This document shows positions 60,839 to 64,000 of a stretch of DNA of 64,000 nt, piece by piece (the first letter of the stretch is position 1; every line of letters begins with the position of its first letter). The DNA comes from Mycolicibacterium sp. TUM20985 (GTDB lineage Bacteria; Actinomycetota; Actinomycetes; Mycobacteriales; Mycobacteriaceae). The DNA is taken from NCBI RefSeq assembly GCF_030295745.1, contig NZ_AP027291.1:992001-1056000 (forward strand), read 5' to 3'. Below the pieces are notes generated by a model that saw only the letters and a list, made by a program, of their open reading frames with translations, had not been told where the DNA came from and did no database searches. The position numbers and the translations under genes are program-made.

Positions 60839-62862
60839 CATTCTCCTTCGGGTTTTTCGATGCGGGCCATGACGAAGCCGACGTCGACCTGTTGGCCGGC
60901 CGTCACGTTGAGCTCGGCGAGCACGCCGTCGGTGGGGGCGGCGATGGTGTGCTCCATCTTCATGGCCTCCAACCAAATCAGTGCCTGACCGGTCGTGACG
61001 CGGTCGCCGACCGATGCCGCGATCGTGGTGACCGCACCCGGCATCGGGGCCAGGAGCGAGCCCTGCGCGACGGCCGAATCGGGATCGGGGAAGCGGGGTA
61101 TCGCCCTGAGGCGAACGGGCCCGAGCGGTGAGTCGACGAACACGTCGTCGCCGTAGCGGGCGACGTCGAACGGCCGTTCCACCCCGTCGGTCGCCAGGAC
61201 CACGCTCGTCGGCGTCGACGACACCAGGGTCACGACGTCCGCTCCGTCGAGTTCGAGGCCGCCGCGGCCGATGCGGTATCGCACCGCGTGCTCCTCGCCC
61301 CCGGCGTCCAGGTAGACCTTGGTCTGGAAGCCTGACGCGAGATTGCGCCAACCGCTGGGAAGTTGACCGAGAACGGTTGCCGCCCTGCGGTTCTCGGATG
61401 CGTCGGCCAGGGCGGCGGCCACCGCCGACAGCGCGGGCGCCGAGGGATCGGCCAACGGCGCGGCCAGTACGTCCAGCCCGTGAGTATCGAAGAACGCGGT
61501 GTCGGTGGCACCGTCGAGGAACGCCGGGTGCCGCAGCACGTTCACCAGCAGATCGCGATTGGTCGTGATCCCGTGCAGACGAGTGCGGCTCAACGCGTCG
61601 GCCAGGAGGCTCGCTGCCTGGCGCCGCGTCGGGGCGTAGGAGATGACCTTGGCGAGCATGGGGTCGTAGAACACCGACACCGTCGAGCCGTCGACCACCC
61701 CGGAGTCGACGCGCACGCCGGTGCGGCCGATCAGGGCGAACCGGGTCGGTGTCGGGGGCACCTCGAAGCGGTGGATGGGCCCGGCCTGGGGCTGCCACCC
61801 CTTGGCCGGGTCCTCGGCGTAGAGCCGGGCCTCGATCGAATGCCCGTGCGCGGGTGGCGCTTCCGCATCGAGCCGGCCGCCGTCGGCGACGAGCAGCTGC
61901 AGCTCGACGAGATCGAGCCCGGTGGTCTCCTCGGTGACGGGGTGCTCGACCTGCAGACGGGTGTTCATCTCGAGGAAGAAGAAGTCGCCGACGTCATCCG
62001 CCATGAACTCGACGGTCCCCGCGCCGGTGTAGCCGATCGCCTCGGCGGCCAGTCGAGCCGCCTCGAAGAGCTTGGCGCGCATCCCCGGGATGCGTTCGAC
62101 GAGCGGGGACGGGGCTTCCTCGATGATCTTCTGGTGGCGGCGCTGGATGGAGCACTCGCGTTCACCGACCGCCCACACCGTGCCGTGCGCGTCGGCCATC
62201 ACCTGCACCTCGACGTGATGGCCGGTCGCGAGGTAGCGCTCGCAGAACACCGTCGGATCGCCGAAGGCGGACTGGGCTTCGCGGCGGGCCGCCTCCGCCT
62301 GCGTGGGCAGATCGGCGAGTTCGCGAACCACCCGCATGCCACGGCCACCGCCGCCGGCCGACGCCTTGATCAGCACCGGTAGTTGATCGGCGCTCACGGT
62401 CTCGGGGTCGAGCTCGTCGAGCACCGGTACGCCCGCCGCGGCCATCATCTTCTTGGCCTCGATCTTGCTGCCCATCGCCTGCACCGCGGCGACCGGCGGG
62501 CCGATCCACGTCAACCCGGCAGCGATCACGGCCGCGGCGAATTCGGCGTTCTCGGAGAGGAATCCGTAGCCGGGATGGATCGCGTCGGCACCGGATGCCC
62601 GCGCGGCGGCGATCAGCTGCGCGGCGTCGAGATAGCCGTTGCGGCCGTCGAGCCGCACGCGGACGTCGGCCTCGGCGACGTGGGGGGACCCTGCGTCGGG
62701 CGCGGTGTACACGGCGACCGTGCCGATGCCGAGGCGCCGGCAGGTGGCGAACACGCGGCGGGCGATCTCACCGCGGTTGGCGACCAGAACTTTGGCGATT
62801 TCGGCGCGCTTTCGATCGCTCAGCGACGGTAAGCGCGCCGAAATCGCCGGGGTCGTGGGCAT
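60838..62862 (-). CDS. accA2: Acyl-CoA carboxylase alpha subunit (biotin carboxylase + BCCP)
   Basis: A 674-residue alpha subunit: LVANRGEIARRVFATCRRLG near 27-46, IKASAGGGGRGMRVV (ATP-grasp) and FLEMNTRLQVEHPVTEE in the biotin carboxylase part, and the biotinyl-lysine motif WLEAMKMEHTI near 643-653 at the C-terminus. It carboxylates biotin for AccD2. The normal family N-terminus begins just before LVANRGE; here about 25 extra residues come from a palindromic repeat (62794-62848). ATG 62862 or a GTG at 62874 (overlapping the accD2 stop) are the candidate starts. Position matches Rv0973c. Confidence 0.93.
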   Translation of the reverse strand: MPTTPAISARLPSLSDRKRAEIAKVLVANRGEIARRVFATCRRLGIGTVAVYTAPDAGSPHVAEADVRVRLDGRNGYLDAAQLIAAARASGADAIHPGYGFLSENAEFAAAVIAAGLTWIGPPVAAVQAMGSKIEAKKMMAAAGVPVLDELDPETVSADQLPVLIKASAGGGGRGMRVVRELADLPTQAEAARREAQSAFGDPTVFCERYLATGHHVEVQVMADAHGTVWAVGERECSIQRRHQKIIEEAPSPLVERIPGMRAKLFEAARLAAEAIGYTGAGTVEFMADDVGDFFFLEMNTRLQVEHPVTEETTGLDLVELQLLVADGGRLDAEAPPAHGHSIEARLYAEDPAKGWQPQAGPIHRFEVPPTPTRFALIGRTGVRVDSGVVDGSTVSVFYDPMLAKVISYAPTRRQAASLLADALSRTRLHGITTNRDLLVNVLRHPAFLDGATDTAFFDTHGLDVLAAPLADPSAPALSAVAAALADASENRRAATVLGQLPSGWRNLASGFQTKVYLDAGGEEHAVRYRIGRGGLELDGADVVTLVSSTPTSVVLATDGVERPFDVARYGDDVFVDSPLGPVRLRAIPRFPDPDSAVAQGSLLAPMPGAVTTIAASVGDRVTTGQALIWLEAMKMEHTIAAPTDGVLAELNVTAGQQVDVGFVMARIEKPEGE
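62794..62848. repeat. Palindromic repeat (copy 2), inside the accA2 5' coding region
   Basis: GGCGATTTCGGCGCGCTT (62794-62811) and its exact complement AAGCGCGCCGAAATCGCC (62831-62848) form an 18-bp perfect stem around a 19-nt loop whose core TCGCTCAGCGACGG matches the copy at 31035-31087. Read as coding sequence it gives AISARLPSLSDRKRAEIAK at the AccA2 N-terminus. Confidence 0.85.
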
Positions 62863-62870
62863 GGGGGCGC

Positions 62871-64000
62871 TCACATCCGGAAGACGCCGAAGTTCGACGT
62901 CCCCTCGATCGGACCGTTGGCGATGGCGGACAGACACAGTCCCAGCACCGTCCGGGTGTCGCGGGGATCGATGACACCGTCATCGAACATGCGGCCAGAC
63001 AGGAACATCGGCAGCGACTCGGCGTCGATCTGGGCCTCGATCGCGGCGCGGAGTGCGGCGTCGGCATCCTCGTCGACCTGCTGACCGCGGGCCTCGGCGG
63101 CGGCGCGGCTGACGATCGAGATGACACCGGCCAGCTGGGTGCCGCCCATGACCGCGGACTTCGCGCTGGGCCAGGCGAACAGGAAGCGCGGGTCGTAGGC
63201 ACGCCCGCACATGCCGTAGTGGCCCGCGCCGTACGAGGCCCCGAGTAGTAGCGAGATGTGCGGCACGGTGGAGTTGGAAACGGCATTGATCATCATCGAG
63301 CCGTGTTTGATCATCCCCCCTTCCTCGTACGCCTTGCCGACCATGTAGCCGGTCGTGTTGTGCAGGAACAACAGTGGCGTATCCGACCGGTTAGCCAGCT
63401 GGATGAACTGGGTGGCCTTCTGCGATTCCTCGCTGAACAGCACACCGCGGGCGTTGGCGAGGATGCCGATCTGGTAACCGTGCAGCGTGGCCCAGCCGGT
63501 GACCAGTGATCCGCCGTAGAGCGGCTTGAACTCGTCGAACTCGGAGCCGTCGACGATCCGGGCGATCACGTCGCGTGGGTCGAACGGCACGCGGAGGTCG
63601 GCGGGCACGATGCCGATCAGCTCGTCGGCGTCGAACAGCGGCTCGCGCACCGGTCCTGGCGCCGGTCCGGCCTTGTGCCAGTTGAGCCGGGCCACGATGC
63701 GACGGCCGATGCGGATGGCGTCGAGCTCGTCGAAGGCGAAGTAGTCGGCCAAACCCGAGGTGCGGGCATGCATCTCGGCGCCGCCCAGAGATTCGTCGTC
63801 GGATTCCTCGCCAGTGGCCATCTTCACCAACGGCGGCCCGGCGAGGAACACCTTCGACCGTTCCTTGATCATCACCACGTGATCCGACATGCCCGGCACG
63901 TAGGCGCCGCCCGCGGTGGAGTTGCCGAACACCAGGGCGATGGTGGGAATGCCCGCGGCCGACAACCGCGTCAAGTCGCGGAACATCTGACCGCCCGGGA
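62871..64000 (-). CDS. accD2: Acyl-CoA carboxylase beta subunit, 5' part cut by window edge
   Basis: The visible 376 C-terminal residues are those of an acyl-CoA/methylcrotonoyl-type carboxyltransferase: [39 protein letters not shown] and [38 protein letters not shown] near the end (oxyanion-hole glycines). The frame continues without a stop past the window edge (PGGQ before MFRDLTR), so the true start is outside. It transfers CO2 from AccA2 biotin to an acyl-CoA. Sequence style resembles methylcrotonoyl- or geranoyl-CoA carboxylases; substrate not determinable. Position matches Rv0974c. Confidence 0.93.
   Translation of the reverse strand, partial: PGGQMFRDLTRLSAAGIPTIALVFGNSTAGGAYVPGMSDHVVMIKERSKVFLAGPPLVKMATGEESDDESLGGAEMHARTSGLADYFAFDELDAIRIGRRIVARLNWHKAGPAPGPVREPLFDADELIGIVPADLRVPFDPRDVIARIVDGSEFDEFKPLYGGSLVTGWATLHGYQIGILANARGVLFSEESQKATQFIQLANRSDTPLLFLHNTTGYMVGKAYEEGGMIKHGSMMINAVSNSTVPHISLLLGASYGAGHYGMCGRAYDPRFLFAWPSAKSAVMGGTQLAGVISIVSRAAAEARGQQVDEDADAALRAAIEAQIDAESLPMFLSGRMFDDGVIDPRDTRTVLGLCLSAIANGPIEGTSNFGVFRM

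Noticed and set aside
60842..61798. Long open extension upstream of fadE12
   Set aside because: It is a shadow of accA2 in another frame, arginine/proline-rich; fadE12 has a proper start at 60838.

Overview
The window is high-GC actinobacterial DNA with a mycobacterial gene set: KstR-type operators, a mycobacterial LexA box, a 13E12-type HNH protein, Ku/LigD, a cutinase, F420-type oxidoreductases and proline-rich membrane proteins. Gene order follows, with rearrangements, what I recall of the Mycobacterium tuberculosis Rv0924c-Rv0974c region (mntH, ku, ligD, pgi, chorismate mutase, uvrD1, M23 peptidase, sucCD, LLM oxidoreductase, purN, purH, AAA/VWA pair, echA7-fadE12-accA2-accD2). A polyol-uptake locus between ku and ligD and a retained cobF suggest a fast-growing Mycolicibacterium. 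All homology is from reading the sequence and memory; no search was run.

Layout. 1-5 kb: Nramp metal transporter with a DtxR/MntR-like operator, coupled to an unusual gamma-glutamylcyclotransferase/poly-gamma-glutamate-hydrolase fusion; two small secreted paralogues; a DapB-like and an SDR oxidoreductase behind a KstR-type operator. 5-16 kb: DUF2330 protein, Ku, fructokinase and mannitol dehydrogenase, divergent from a SorC regulator and a complete sugar-alcohol ABC transporter, then a kinase-fold DUF4032 protein. 16-24.5 kb: SOS-box HNH protein, LigD, RNase HI, VOC protein, cutinase, MFS pump, ROK protein. 24.5-31 kb: KstR-type site shared by an LLM oxidoreductase and an MFS transporter, AurF-like oxygenase, cobF, small membrane protein, a decayed xanthine-dehydrogenase tail, Fpg/Nei-like glycosylase, SDR. 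31-40 kb: pgi, aldehyde dehydrogenase, a glycosyltransferase/FkbM methyltransferase pair, chorismate mutase with a possible attenuator leader, uvrD1, membrane protein, M23 peptidase. 40-50 kb: sucCD, KstR-type-site thiolase-like gene, an IS110 element, KstR-type-site LLM oxidoreductase, membrane protein plus PLP decarboxylase, SfnG-like monooxygenase. 50-64 kb: envelope membrane proteins, purN-purH, AAA ATPase/VWA pair, DUF1707 protein, and an acyl-CoA carboxylase/dehydrogenase/hydratase operon running off the right edge.

Most notable. The IS110 element can be read at base level. Its 5' noncoding region appears to encode a bridge RNA whose four guide segments, in the expected order and orientation, match the left flank, right flank, right end and left end of this very insertion, all consistent with a CA core (element 44839-46135). 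Other signals: four copies of a TNNAACNNGTTNNA operator that would make the window a sterol-responsive cluster, a perfect SOS box ending three bases before the HNH start, several families of palindromic or start-proximal repeats (one of them translated into the AccA2 N-terminus), Ku placed 21 bp behind a polyol catabolic operon, and a 45-nt G-rich purine tract.
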